Positions 12,101 to 24,182 of a stretch of 64,000 bases of DNA are shown here, in pieces. Every line of letters starts with the position of its first letter. Position 1 is the first letter of the stretch. This DNA comes from Mya arenaria (Eukaryota; Mollusca; Bivalvia; Myida; Myidae): contig NC_069127.1 of assembly GCF_026914265.1 (NCBI RefSeq), positions 20,143,045 to 20,207,044 of the forward strand, written 5' to 3'. The notes under the pieces are model-generated. The model did not search any database, was not told where the DNA came from, and saw only the letters and a list, made by a program, of their open reading frames with translations. A program made the translations under genes and the position numbers.

Positions 12101-15100
12101 ACACCTGTCCCTGATTGGCTGCACCGTCCCCATACAGTGCTAGACAGACATTGGGTTTCTTCTCATATTTGTATGCCAATGCAATGCCTGCACCAAGGGG
12201 CACCTTGATAATATAAAAAAAAACTAATGTTTATTTGCATTACTTTGAAAACTCCACCCAGGCTACAAAATCCTCATATAGCGTCAGGACAATGCTTCTT
12301 CTCACAAATGTAGGACAGGGGGATTTCGCACTCAACAATTTTTTTAATTTTAATACCAATTTTAAAATAAACCCGGTTTTGAAGCTTGATCCCTGTCAAA
12401 CCAATTGTACAGTCGGGCACTACTGGGTAATTCCATTTTGTACTTGTAGACCATCATCTGCACCCCGTTGATTCTTTTTTAAATTGATTGTTTAGCAAGT
12501 TGGTTGGATTGAAATATTTAATTTCAATTTGATAATGAATTATAAGCTGAGTATCACGCTGTCTGTAGGTACAGCTCCAGTGTTTGATGTAAGTCCCAGA
12601 TAAATGGCCACAGGAAGACATCTTTAATAGTGACAGAACTCAGAGAATCTAAGTCCCCTTGAAACGAGACACACATACAAAAATTATCTTATTATTTATT
12701 TGGCCAAATAACTTATTGCAATATCCACCACACCTGAGCTCCGACAATGCCGTTGCCTCCATAGAAGTTTGGAGCATACATGTGCATGGAACCACCCTTT
12801 CCACGCGCACAGCCTGACTGACGACCTGAAACATACAAGCACAAAATAGATACATGTACAAACAATACGCTCTCACGTCAAGAACTTGTGAAGGTCATTA
12901 TTTCTCAAATAATTCTGCAATGTTGGAATCAAAGTTTCAGACTCTGTAATTGATAACTGTTAAACATAAGTGCCACGACAACGCTAGTCTAGCTAAACCA
13001 GAAGAATAACTCAACAATTATAAAAGCAAGAGTTATGGACCATGCTATACCAGGAGTGTACGTATTGTTTTCTGGCAGCATGTTTTTCCTGACAATAACA
13101 CTGATAACACCAAGACTATTGCTTTGAAAAACAGACAAGCTAAAAATGAAATTTCTTACTCTAAGTGTAAACATACCAGTGAGCTCTGCCAAGACCCCCA
13201 CTAAGCTAATGCCACGAATGTAGGCCCAGCCATGCGCCCTGTAAGCTGTGATGACAGCATCCTCCTTTGTTAGAGCTGCCTCCATTCCCACACAGCATGC
13301 CTCCTGCATGAACAACATACAATTACAGGCTACAGTTCATATGTGTAAATGCGAGAAAATGGCTTTCATACAATATATGGCATACAAACTGTGTATGGCT
13401 TACAAGACTCTCTCTGAGAGTTAACTGACATGATTGGATTATGACTGCCCTCGATAATTTCCTACTTTGTTCATCAAAAGAATGATCAAACCCAAGTCAA
13501 CATTCATTAGTGTGTTCTGTGTTATCATATAAGTAAAAAATCTGTTCATTGGTTTAACAGTTATAAATACATGTATATACAACAGAGTGGTTCAGCATAT
13601 GTCAATAATCTATCCAATTCAAGTTGTCCAAATTTCCTAATTTGATTAAGAAACAATAAAATAGAGAGGAGGTAAATCTATCCAGAAATAGCTGTTTTTC
13701 ATTAAGTTTGCATATAAAGATGGTCCCTGTTTCAATTAGATATCTTAGTTGTAAACCTTATGCTGCTACAGAGTGATCAGGGACACCAGTACAGTTACAG
13801 GCAGAATCCTTATGATATTTTTATTGAAACGCAGTTTACGCCAAAAAACGAGGCTACATCTGAAAATTTACAATATCAAGCCTTACATGATTTTTATTGA
13901 AATGGGTCCTGAACTGTCACTCTTCAGTATGGAATTTGTTAATGCATCATGCAGTGCATTTACCTGTCCAGAGTATAGATGGCAGAATCCCCGAACAGCC
14001 TTGGACTTGTACAGGTTGGCAGCGACTGTCTCCAGTCTGCGGATGGTGACCATTTCCCTGTAGAACTGCATGCCTTCCTCCTTCGTCATAGTGACAGTGC
14101 GGCTTGGGCCCTCAGTGAGCTTGTGAAGCTTGTACGGCTGTATCGGCAAGGAATGTGGTTCTACATGTCTTTATTATCAGTGGTTCAATTTGCTGAACAT
14201 CTGAGTCCTATTCTTATTGTTTTGACATAGATTTCATTATTCCTAAACATGTGCATTCGCATTTAAAATGCACTGAACAATGCCTGGGCTCTTCATTTTA
14301 GCCCAGAACCCATGGTTTTAAAGTGTGTGACTGTGTCCAATAGTATTATAGCAGATTTCAAAATATATCATTGTATCAGTATAACAATAGTGTATTATTA
14401 TTTTTACAATGAACACACAGTTTTACTTTTCAATAAGTGTTTATTCACAGCTTTAACATTAAGATAAAGCAGTAAATCTGTTTCCTATTTTATTGGTTAT
14501 TAGCAAAGATGCTACTCAAGGTTTGACAAAATCATAAAATTTGAGTACCAAAAAATTAAAAGAATATCATGTTAGCTAAATATTGCTTGCCTAAAGTATT
14601 TTAGAAAAACATATATTGTTATTTGTGATAATATAAACTTATATTTGGTGTTGTAAAATTTAAACAATGTCTATTAATTTACCCACCTCTGTTTCAAATG
14701 TTGCCTCAGATGCATAGTTGCAGGCTTGAGTTGTACTACAAGCAAACTGAAATATATAACAAAACATTGAAAACAGATAGTGCATTTTATTCCGAAAAGA
14801 TTCTTGAGCATCTTGAAGCAAAACTAAATTTAAGCACAAGGTTATCATCATGACAGGAATCTAATATCAAGATAACCTTAACACACCAATATAGTGTTGT
14901 GCTGATGATCGATTATAATCGACAATTGATCGGAAAGGCCTACGTCAGCGACAATCGATAGTGAAATTTTAACAATCGATTATAGAAACAAGGGACATTA
15001 ACGCTACCGACCAATTTACTTATTTCTGGTTAATGCTAGTTTTTGTTGAAATGTTAAGGTCTTACTATGTTAAGTTATGTACTTATATTCTTATCAAGTC

Positions 15101-18100
15101 AATAAGTCACTACAGTACCTTATTACAAATTTTCTTTGTAATTTAACTGCTAAAGGATTGGTTCTCAACTTCTCATGTTTGTGGTTTAAAAGTGATTTTT
15201 AAAACATGTTATCGTTTACTTCTAACCATGTAAAAATTTAGTTTTCTCAGTTTTCTGAAAGAAACTGGTTCTGTTAAACAGAAACTGTTCTTGTAAAACA
15301 TACAGAATATTCAACTGCTTGTTGTACTTGTTACTGACTGATTACTAAAAAGAGATTGATATCTTTCTTTGTGTTTATTTTACACATGTATACAATACTA
15401 AATGTAAGGCAATAATTAGAGCCTGTGGTCTCATGTTCTATAAAAGTAACATGTAAACACTAAAAGATAGTCGCTTTCCAAATAAAAAATGTAATTTATA
15501 TAAAGAAATCTGCAAACAATATTGTAAGGGAACATTGGTGCTTAAAACTGGTGCATGCACTGTATCTGTTTGCCTTAAATATGATGAGCACAGATAATTA
15601 AATAATAATTAAATTGATTAATAATCGATCATTGATCGGTTTCATAAACCGATTATCGATAGTAATTTTTCTGTCCGATTCCCAACACTACACCAAAAAT
15701 AACTAAATACTGTCTTGCTATCAAAAGTTTAATTTATTTCCTCTTCTTCACTACCGGGTACATGTACATTCAATGAAGGAACCTGTTTATAACACCAGAG
15801 ACATTCGGATTTGAATCCACTAGCTCATTCAGGCTACTAGATAGGAAATTTTACTAGCCCGAAACTAATTTCAAAAGCCCAAACTTAAACACCATAAAGT
15901 AATGTAGATTATTATAGTGATACATATAATAGTGTAGTTGTCAAAAATTCAGTAAGAGTAAAGCTTTCAAAATGGGAAAAAAGAGGAAAATATTTTTTGA
16001 ACATATCATTTTGTTTAATGGATGATGAGAATTATGCATGTACTGTAAGTGCCGATATGCACCAGCGAATGTGCAATGACATTTTTCTCTTTTCTACTTT
16101 CAGTTTCACTTTCAAGTTTCGAAAGTAACAACAAAAATACTTAAAGTTTCTATAGCCAATATTCCTATACTTGTTCTTCAAAATAAAAGGCAAAACAATT
16201 CAAAGGAGTAAAATAGAACCTTACACTGTACCTGTTTAACTATGTCCAACAGTTCTCCTGTAACGTGTGAGATCAACAAGCATGCTCGACCCTGAAGGGG
16301 TCCACTGGTCTTTATATACACTAGATTCTCTATTCACACAGAGCCCGGGCTTTGCAAATTTGCATATTACCAACCAAGTTAACATACATACTATAAACGT
16401 ACTTCCGTTTATAACGGAATGCTATGAACGCACATCCGCCGACTACAGCGGACCGTTACACTCCTTTCACTTTGATTAAGTTTGTCAGGAAGTGAACAGG
16501 CATCTGTTTCCCGCGCATTTAAGACGATGTTTGTAGAATGATAACTTTCTGTTCGCATTCAAAATTTGAAGATCTTTCTTTTTATATTAGCTTATATATA
16601 TATATTATCAAATATATTTAAATAAAATAAATAAAGTATCAATGTTGATAATGATATTGCTATTTTAGCATTTTTTATTTTCATAGCCATCATAGTTAGC
16701 GTTAATTTACATAATGGGCGGAGTTATTGACGTCAATGAGTTTGCAATGAGTTTGACAGCTGCTAAAAGACGCAGTTACTGGTTAGAAACTGAACGATAA
16801 TCATTTATCACCTTGGGTGTTAATTAATTTTGACATGTGTTTATATTAATTAATTGAATAAACAAACATTCAGCACATGGCTTGAAGCCCTGAATCTCAG
16901 AGCAAATAGCTTTTTTATCATCGTAAATTTCTGCGTATCCGACTTCCCTTTTGTCAAGGCGACTTAGTGTCAAGGACGCATCTTTGAATAATAAGGCTAA
17001 AAAAATAAATTGTGTGGTTAGGGTAACATGGCCCCTAAGAAAAGGTAGGGTAGGTAGGGATTTTTTTTTTTTCAGTTTGGTACAGGTTTGTCTGCTTTGT
17101 TTTTGTCCCTTTTCAACAGTATTTCAGTTATATTAGGACATTGCTGGGGCTAAACATTCGGTAACTATGATTTTCCTAGGTAAACAAACTCTTAGATTGA
17201 TAGACCGGCGCTCTCCCAACTGAGCTAGCCGAGTTTTGTTGTCAACTATTACACACCTTCCGAAAGCAAAACATATTGATAATTATTTTCGACAATACTG
17301 ACCTGCTTCAGCATCTCAAAAACACTTCTCTGCCATTCTCCAAGAAGTAAAGTTAGGAATATTTTATAAACTGTACAAATGGCAGACCCAGGCTTCAGTC
17401 CAGTTTAAAATAAAGTCACATTTTGTCAAGCACCAGCCTGTGTGAGAACTCACATAATTATATTTCCTTTCTATACTAGTAGTATGGATGCCCTGCTGCT
17501 ATTCTATTTAAACTATTTTTTTATGATTGCATTATTGGATAAAAGCATGACAAGTGAAAAGGGTCATGCCTTGTCCTGCAGTGGTGGGTGGGGTATATTA
17601 AAATTAGACGGCATTTTTATCTTATGTTTGGGAAAACTTTTACTATTATCCAGAGACATTTTGTTCCATTGTATATACCTTACTCTGAAGAACGAAAAGT
17701 CCCGATGGACTGTACGACAGGAATTACACAATGCTGAACAGCTGTTCTTCATACAAACGGGTCCATGGCCCCTTGACAGCTGTTGACATGTCAATCTCGG
17801 ATATAGACCCCGGCTCGTACAAAAACATTATCTATACATCTTCGAAACTCATTTTAAAAATTTTGGTGTTATGAGCTTAAACTCCCAACATTCTGTAGTG
17901 TTACGGTGACCACATGCCGTTTTTATGATGTTTATGACGGCAGAATTGGTCGCCATGTTTTTGTTGTGTAGCGATTTGAACGCATTTTTTTTTTTGCTGT
18001 AGCAATTTGTACAACTCATTTTTTTGGCAACGTGCCAAGCATAACCCCCGGATAGTACCGTACAGTTACGTATAGGGCACAAAATTGCGATTTTATTTTT

Positions 18101-21100
18101 CGCAAGTCCAATAAAAACAGTAAGGTCGGCGGCATTTACCAGGTAGGGTCGGGTGACCCGAACCACACAATTTATTTTTTTAGGCCTAAGCATATAAAAA
18201 AGATGATGCCTTACGTGTTTAATTGGCATAAAACACAATATCACCTCCAATCATTTGTATGATCGAACTGTATAGAAATAGATAGGCGCTTTAATTTACA
18301 ATTAGAATGCATGCAAGTAAGTCCAAATAATTGTACGTTGACAGATTTTTATTACGATTTTTGATATGGCAAATCCTTCACGTACAAATTGTTTTGTACG
18401 AAAAGTGGGTAGTTATTCCGATCGGGATTCCAGGTTAAAGCATACTGCGTCTATAAAATATAATAAAAGCAAGAAATATTACCAGATAATATTATTTTAT
18501 ATTAGTTCCATACACAAAAAATAAATATCCAACAAATAATTATGAGTTTGACAGGTTTTCTTCATTTCATTCTGTCAAAACGTAACATTATATGTCCATG
18601 AAGGGCACCTGAAAGGCTTCAGGGCACAATTTTAAAACAATCGGAACATTTCGGCAATGGCAGAATTGTTTTACGATGTCTATCTCGAAGCTTGTCGGAG
18701 GTGGCCGAGTTATTACGATTGGATCGAGTTGTTCCGCTTGGCATAATTGTTGTCTGTATCAGTCAACTTTTGTTTTATTGGAAAGGTACACAATGTGTTT
18801 TAATGCATTAAATGCTTGTTTTGTGCAAAATAACTTTTCACTTACGTGGTAAAATATGTATATAAAAACCTTTATGATCAATTTCTACCTTACTACCTTG
18901 TGTCTACCTTGTGTCTTCTAGGGAAATGTTTAGCCCTTTAGGCTAGTTGATCCCTTTAGACTACTTCTATGCAAATCTCCACTCCGATCTGATTTTGTTT
19001 ATCAATGAAAATATTGAAATTCACTCCGGTCTGATTGTTTGCTGATAAAATTAATACACATCACTTAGATCAAAACGTTTGTGTGCCCATAACTTATCCA
19101 GTTGTGATTTAAAACTGTTCACGGTGCTGCATGTAACAATATTATGTGGAAGGCCGTTCCAAATGGATATAGTACGATGTCCAAAAGAATTTAATCGAAT
19201 AGACTTGTGAGCTTTAGGCATTGCAAGCTTCAAACAGTGACCTCTTGTTCCACTATTGTCCGCAAAATTGAAAAATACACTTGCATTGATGTCATCAACT
19301 TCGTGAATAATTTTGAAAACTTGTATCATATCAAATCTTTTTCTACGGTAGTCCAATGTTGGGAGATTCAGTTCATTCAATCGTTCTTGATAGGAAAGTC
19401 CACAAAATTCAGGTATTAGTCTTGTGGCTCTACGTTGCGCATTCTCCAGAACTTGCTTACATTTCTTTGTGTATGGGAAGTATATTAAATTTCCATAGTC
19501 CAAGTGGGAACGAACAAGAGACTTGTACAATGTTAAGAACAAGGATTTGTCCATGAAGGTGAATTTCCTTCTAATAAGCCCAATGATTTTGTTTACTTTG
19601 TTGACTGTATTATTAATGTGGGTTTCAAAATTCAAATTATTTGTGAAGAGCACACCCAGGTCTTTTTCAGAAAAATCCCTTGCAAGTTTGTGAACATTTC
19701 CATTCTCATCTATCATGTTATAGTCATTGTAAAATTTTTCATTACCAAATGACACAATTTTACATTTCTTAATATTAAATTTCAGTAACCAGTCCTTACT
19801 CCACTGACATAAACGGTCAATATCTTCCTGAAGCTGTTGTTGATCAGTTGCGGAAAGAATATTATTATAGATTTTACAGTCATCTGCAAACATTTTACAG
19901 AGGCATCCAACTACATCCGGTATATCGTTCACGAAAATTATGAAAAGAATCGGCCACCATAAAATACTTCACTTAATACGATTTCAATATTTTTCAAAGA
20001 CCCCCGGTTTTTGTACAAACCCGTTTTGACGTTAAGGATTGAAAGAATTTAATTTCTTTAATTTTCAAATGAAACACCCTGAATACCGATGTACGACGAA
20101 TCTCATCTTTAAGATCGACGTATATCCGGATACATTGTGTCCGAATATTTTTATGTTCAATATTGCTCATTTTAAACAATAAATACATTAAAACAAGATA
20201 AAGTTACTGACCTGTCGTTTCAAAATGCCGTTTCCAACGGCTCGAATAACGGCATGCATCATAAATATAAAGAAAAAATATTTTTCCAGCCAAGGTCAAC
20301 AACGGGCCGCTTGCGTTCACTGAGTGAAACGTGGTTACGCTAAACTATTACTGAACATAACCGATTATAGAGTCGAGTGGTACGATATTTGCGAGTTTCA
20401 CGCCCCTTAAGAACTATACGATTATCAATATTGTAAAGACATAAGAAACACGTACAATTATTTATATATAAACTATATGTTATTATTTATTTACAAAGCC
20501 AATAATGTAATTATTTAGATGACCCTCGAGGAAAACAGCATTTATTCATTAAAAACAATTCGTATGAAAATGTAATTTGCCTTTTTGAAAATGCGAGCAA
20601 AGATGTTCAAAACGAGCAATTGTCCTGTCATAATTGAAGTAAAACTTACACTACATGTCCCTCTTCTGTAGGTTTAATAACTTTTCAGGCATGATAATTA
20701 CATATATAATACACGGTATCGGATGTGAACGAACTTAATGTACCTAGTGGTAAGTCATACTTGAATGAATTAAGTTGAGCATTAACTCTACTATAAAAAA
20801 TACAAAAAAGAGAACCCCCCATCCATTCAAACACCCTTAACCATAGCTCTACTACTATACCACTACCTGACTTCCACCACTTTCACCACCACCAACACAA
20901 CCACCCGGCACAATCACTACCGCCGCCGCCGCCACCACCACCACCACCACCACCACTACTACTACTACTAGAGCTATCCTGTCGATTTCATTTATGTTTT
21001 GCTTTTATACATTTTTCTTTTTGTCATTTATGCTGATATAAAATGACCTTTTATCAAATTAAAAGTTCATGGTCATGAGTCTCGAACTCAGCTGTAGCAC

Positions 21101-21731
21101 AAACGGCAGTTGCGTTAGCATGACCCACTGCCCTATGGCCACACCACCGTCCTTATAAAAATACAGTCCAAAAAAGTTTCAGGAATAAAATTATTTGGAA
21201 CATGATCATCTATCAAAAAACAGCCAAAAAATCAATACCCCTCCCCACCCCCCACAAGAACAAAATAAAAATAAAAATAAATAAAAATACTAATAGTCTA
21301 ATATATAACTTTTTTAACGACGGGTGTGGCCATAAAGTAAGTCATGTCAACGCAACTGCCGCCTGTGAGCAGTAGCTGTTGATAAAATACAAATATATAG
21401 AAATCGCTTGTGCCAAAACCTTTTCAAAACACTTACGATTCAGATATACTACATTTTTATTACATTAATTGTGTGCATATATGCACAGTTGTTTATAAAT
21501 CACTAACTTTTTCTTCAGTAGAAAGTGAGATATTAACTTATAATTTCTGTTTATATTGTAGGAGGGGGAAGCAAATGTTCATTTTGATTGAATATGAAAT
21601 TTTTGACAACTATCTTAAAAAAGGTTAAAGAAACCAACCTGTTGTTTTTTTACCACTCCTGAATGGTAGGCTGGCATTCCAAAGACCCCCAGCATTCCAA
21701 AGACCCGCCAAAGACCAACTTGAGACACCAT
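6159..21731 (-). CDS. PDHA1: Pyruvate dehydrogenase E1 component subunit alpha, mitochondrial
   Basis: Ten exons join in phase: 21731-21654, 14746-14687, 14137-13964, 13303-13177, 12825-12734, 12203-12037, 10394-10313, 9120-8984, 7314-7206 and 6326-6159. The product is 397 aa (human about 390). E1 alpha/beta carries out thiamine-diphosphate-dependent decarboxylation of pyruvate in the mitochondrial matrix and feeds acetyl groups to E2. Visible landmarks are [47 protein letters not shown], the diphosphate motif GDGAANQGQ ... CENN, and [12 protein letters not shown]. The three serines that PDH kinases phosphorylate in mammals are all present ([23 protein letters not shown]). The first 26-45 residues lack acidic residues and suit a presequence. 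The start is the first ATG of exon 1; its donor (GTG|GTAAAA) is adequate. Introns contain only repeats. The C terminus (RGCDVTIQ) is intact and no disabling change was seen. Confidence 0.95.
6955..7203 (-). repeat. Three 83-bp tandem copies of the PDHA1 exon-9 end and donor
   Basis: Copies start at 6955, 7038 and 7121, exactly 83 bp apart, and are followed by the real exon 9 end (donor after 7206). Each repeats about the last 50 exon bases (encoding ...[13 protein letters not shown]) plus the GTA donor and about 30 bases resembling the region upstream of the exon. Each copy also has an 'acttacag' that could serve as an acceptor. They lie in the intron directly downstream of the real donor and are nearly identical, so the duplication is recent. 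Confidence 0.92.
7690..8230. repeat. Dispersed 'caataggggtgatct' repeat in PDHA1 intron 8
   Basis: Phrases such as 'tgatcccgaaaagcaatagg', 'ggtgatctattgg' and 'gacctactaatccctta' mark decayed copies of the same module that forms the 145-bp arrays at 38.8 and 44.7 kb. Another short copy lies at 8635-8800. No gene. Confidence 0.6.
9520..9790. repeat. Dispersed repeat with GACAGAC tract and 3' hairpin
   Basis: Two imperfect copies of 'cataagtaagttatagc(c/a)cgg' are followed by a 'cagacggacagaccgacaga' tract and a GC stem, 'cccctcccc' ... 'gaggcgggga'. The order of parts (tgacc modules, a GACC/GACAG run, then a hairpin) matches the ends at 44520-44590, 45410-45500 and, more weakly, 30410-30475. 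One repeat class with a conserved 3' architecture is therefore likely. Confidence 0.65.
10440..10830. repeat. Dispersed repeat (second copy of the 5.4-kb family)
   Basis: It shares 'gccaatgctggtctgtt', 'aactcaacaatcat' and 'taccaagtttcatttgaata' with the copy at 5365-5640. It occupies PDHA1 intron 6. Confidence 0.7.
11440..11870. repeat. Dispersed 'gggtcat..accaagtttgaaga' repeat
   Basis: Three consecutive degenerate units of about 120 bases carry 'tcaataagggtcatctact', 'accaagtttgaagactct' and 'ttattgat(t/c)g(a/g)aaa'. This is the same superfamily as the 145-bp arrays, in PDHA1 intron 6. Confidence 0.65.
14892..15690. mobile_element. hAT-like non-autonomous element (799 bp)
   Basis: The ends are TAGTGTTGTGC and, on the other strand, TAGTGTTGGGAATCGG. 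Both are followed by subterminal clusters of ATCGAT/TGATCGG words, such as 'gattataatcgacaattgat' and its relative near 15630. Flanking 8-bp direct repeats are caccaata (14884-14891) and caccaaaa (15691-15698), 7/8 identical. An 8-bp target duplication with TAGTGTTG-type ends is typical of hAT superfamily MITEs. No transposase is encoded. It lies in PDHA1 intron 1. Confidence 0.75.
16992..18187. mobile_element. Element with ~35-bp terminal inverted repeats
   Basis: The left end reads 'aaggctaaaaaaataaattg' then 'tgtggtta'. The right end, on the other strand, reads 'taggcctaaaaaaataaatt' then 'gtgtggttcggg'. The two arms match over about 30 bases. Inside are G-rich 'ggtagggtaggtaggga' tracts. 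No clear target duplication was found and no transposase is encoded. The - strand frame at 17849-18250 reads through the arm and is not a gene. Similar 'aataaggtaggtcggg' words at about 26820 may be a related fragment. Confidence 0.7.
17189..17235 (-). repeat. tRNA-like fragment (SINE head)
   Basis: On the - strand the sequence 'tagctcagttgggagagcgc' is a perfect tRNA D-arm/A-box, followed by a partial anticodon stem. There is no T-arm or B-box within reach, so it is a truncated tRNA-derived SINE or tRNA pseudogene, not a working tRNA gene. Confidence 0.55.
18889..19958 (-). pseudogene. 5'-truncated CR1/L2-like LINE, RT 3' half
   Basis: The open frame (19932-19051, extendable to about 19958) begins inside the reverse-transcriptase palm, at [12 protein letters not shown] just before the catalytic FADD box. 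It continues through the thumb ([27 protein letters not shown]) to a conserved C-terminal end (FKSQLDKLW). Motif A and everything upstream are missing. The 3' tail is an imperfect 'acacaaggtag' repeat (about 18890-18925), the kind of short tandem tail on which CR1/L2 elements prime. It is a dead-on-arrival insertion in PDHA1 intron 1, with an unbroken frame and therefore fairly young. Confidence 0.85.
20870..20972. repeat. Trinucleotide microsatellite (CCA/CCG/CTA)n
   Basis: Runs of CCA, CCG and ACT triplets in succession with few interruptions. Confidence 0.9.
21061..21160 (-). repeat. tRNA-derived SINE head, copy 1
   Basis: Read on the - strand, 'gtggtgtggccatagggcag' leads to an A-box-like stretch, then 'ctgccgtttgtgctacagc', then a B-box 'gagttcgagactc'. 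This layout is a tRNA-like RNA polymerase III promoter. A related copy lies 160 bp away on the other strand. Confidence 0.6.
21318..21385 (+). repeat. tRNA-derived SINE head, copy 2 (inverted)
   Basis: 'gggtgtggccataaagtaag' and 'caacgcaactgccgcctgtg' match the copy at 21061-21160 read in reverse. The B-box half is not recognisable. Confidence 0.5.
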
Positions 21732-23335
21732 CGCGGCTGTTTCATGTGTGTCTGTGTGTGTTTAAATAATAAAGCTCCTTTCGCTTAGAAAACACATGTA
21801 TTATACAATGTTATCCGTCAACGAGCACGTCCAAGGAACTATTATAGTATAGACTTGCTGTATATAAATGAAATATAAAATTATATTAAAGAATTTGTGA
21901 CCTAAAATGAATTCGTGCAGTTTTGAACATTATAATCGGCACCCAGTCGTATCCAGAAAAAAATCCTTTTATACGGAGCACTAATATGCGGGAAGATTTG
22001 GTTCTGGAAGTCCGTCAGCCAGATCGGTTGTTTCCCGCATTTGAGGAACTGGAAAAGTCGTCGGGCGCCGAGGCGGAATCGGTCCAACGCTCAAACTAAT
22101 GCGCTGCAGCATCAAAAGCTCAACATTTTCATATTCGGTTAATCCATAAATAGTTATTAATTGAATATTCCGCCGTGATTGAGATAGATTTATATCCATA
22201 GACATTTCCGTGGAGTACGTTATAGTAGTTAGTTCGTTTTTAAAATAATCCGCACTGTCCGATCGTTCAACATTACTTTATATTTTTGAATTAAAGGGAC
22301 AGATATAATTTCCGAAGGTGACATATACAGTTCATATTGAACGTGTGTACATCGGATATCTGTACATACATAAAGCTAAATAGCCTCGGAGATATGATAT
22401 GTAACTACATCATTAAGTACTAACATGGCAATTTTGTTTTGTCCATATGCAAGTAGCAAATAATTAAGAGCTCTCACAAGATTGGCAAACTCATTCATGA
22501 TATGCCGTAAATAGTGTTACTGTAAATACCTTCATGATAATATACGCTCCATTTGATTGCGCTAACGCGTAGTTTTTCAACCGTTGAGTTTGGTATAAAC
22601 TTACCTGAAGAAACCATGAAAGTTGCAACAACTGATTAAACTTATATTAAATCATGATAAAAAATATGTTGATTAAGTAGTCACTCAATGTCCTGTAAAA
22701 TCATATCAATTGATATATTGATCAACTAATTGATTGACTGATTAAATGACCGTTTGTTGACCAATCGATGGACGTATAGATCGTTGATACATTAGATTTG
22801 CTAGCCAAGGCTACAATCGCCGCCACTGAGAGTCATTCGGGTAAACTCCTTAGAAATTAGTGAACTGTCAGTTAAAGACTTTATATGAATATTTCTCTGT
22901 TCTTGTCATCATATATATATATGTTTATCTTAACGAATAAACGCATTTAATTCAAGTTTGGTCAATCAGAAATTTGGATCTGCTTAATTTTTACTATGCA
23001 ATACTATGGACGGGAAATCAGCTAAAAACTCAAACCTTGGCATTTGAACCAAAATTATGTTTTCCTTTTCATAAGCGTTATATTTGACAGAAAAATCAGT
23101 CATTTATTACAAGGAAAACAACTTTTTTATGATCCAAAACCTTGGTTCTATGAACAGTTTTTATACTGATTAATGTATTATATTAGATTTTTATTTGAAT
23201 ACTTCAATAATCAAGCTGGGCCTTTAGTAGATCTGACAATGTTATCCATGCATAGTTAAATTTTTTACTACATGTATAGTAGTACAGTTTTGTGTGTTTT
23301 ACCAACATTGATGCTCGCGCATAAACAGACCACTT
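21732..23335. other. PDHA1 upstream region, no recognised gene
   Basis: It presumably contains the PDHA1 promoter just right of 21732. An open frame of 74 codons at 22205-21981 (-) and a 37-codon frame on the opposite strand overlap each other. Neither resembles a known family nor has clear splice signals. Otherwise the stretch is AT-rich single-copy-looking sequence. Confidence 0.45.
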
Positions 23336-23343
23336 GTCAAAAA

Positions 23344-23680
23344 CATTCGGAACTCCTCGGCCATTTTTTCAAAAACAACCTCGGATGTATATGGACGGTT
23401 TACATACTCAAAAAGTGGTACGTTTAAGTCCGCTGCAAATAGATCGCGTAGTAATCTTATTTAGTAGTTAAAATTTATGACTTAACTCTTGGGAATCGTT
23501 ATTATGTTTGCAATAATACACTTCACTGACAATCAATTTAAACTGAGAGCAATGAATACAACTCTTAAACACTACATTTAATTAATGCTTTTATTAAAAA
23601 AAAATACGGACTACTTCAACAGATGTACCGGAATACATCCGAGGTTGTTTTTGAAAAAATGGCCGAGGAGCTCCGAATGA
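23344..23680. mobile_element. MITE with ~55-bp inverted repeats and 8-bp target duplication
   Basis: The arms 23344-23395 and 23630-23680 are near-perfect inverted copies: 'cattcggaactcctcggcca' on the left, 'cattcggagctcctcggcca' in reverse on the right, both running on through 'acaacctcggatgtat'. The element is flanked by gtcaaaaa at 23336-23343 and 23681-23688. Length 337 bp, non-coding. Long arms with an 8-bp (9 bp at 8/9) duplication fit a hAT- or MULE-derived MITE. Confidence 0.82.
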
Positions 23681-23699
23681 GTCAAAAATTGATGGACGC

Positions 23700-23865
23700 G
23701 GAAGTAATATCGAAGTTTATGGAAGGGTATTAACGCAAAAATTACATCTTGCTTTCTTACGTTACATCGTGCTTTCTAACTTGTACATCTTGCATTCTGA
23801 CTTTTACATGTTGCTTTCTTACATGCACATTCTGCTTTCTGCTGTGTGCGTCTTGCTTAATTGTA
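23700..23865. repeat. 20-bp tandem array, copy A
   Basis: After 'tatggaagggtattaacgc', units of the type 'ttacatcttgctttcttacg' recur about seven times with increasing divergence. The same leader and array occur in reverse orientation at 45935-46115. Confidence 0.85.
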
Positions 23866-24182
23866 TGTTGATATCGTTATTTAACGATCAATTATTATTC
23901 ATTTGTTGATCTGGTATATTAATTCAATAACTTAACCTGCAACTGTTTGTATTTAGGTCTATTTACTCAGCTTGAATGACGAATGTCATAAGGTAGAATG
24001 ACGCATAGCCGAAAGCCGAATGCAGCAAGCATAATACGACGCGACATCTGGTGTAATAATATGTGACACCCAAATTATGCTAACAGGTGGCGCTACAGTT
24101 ATATTCTCGGTAAAGTCCGTATTGCGGTTCGGATTCAGTTTACCAAGTTACGTCCCTTTGTTTTAAAATTTCCATTTCCACT

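Noticed and set aside
17189-17235. Functional tRNA gene
   Set aside because: Only the D-arm is present; no acceptor stem pairing or T-arm.
17849-18250. 133-codon - strand frame
   Set aside because: Crosses the terminal repeat of the 17.0-18.2-kb element; no similarity to a transposase.
21981-22205. 74-codon - strand frame upstream of PDHA1
   Set aside because: No family resemblance, no splice evidence, and an equally plausible frame on the other strand; left as undetermined.
23700-23865. Possible CRISPR-like array
   Set aside because: Units are contiguous and degenerate with no unique spacers, and the genome is eukaryotic.
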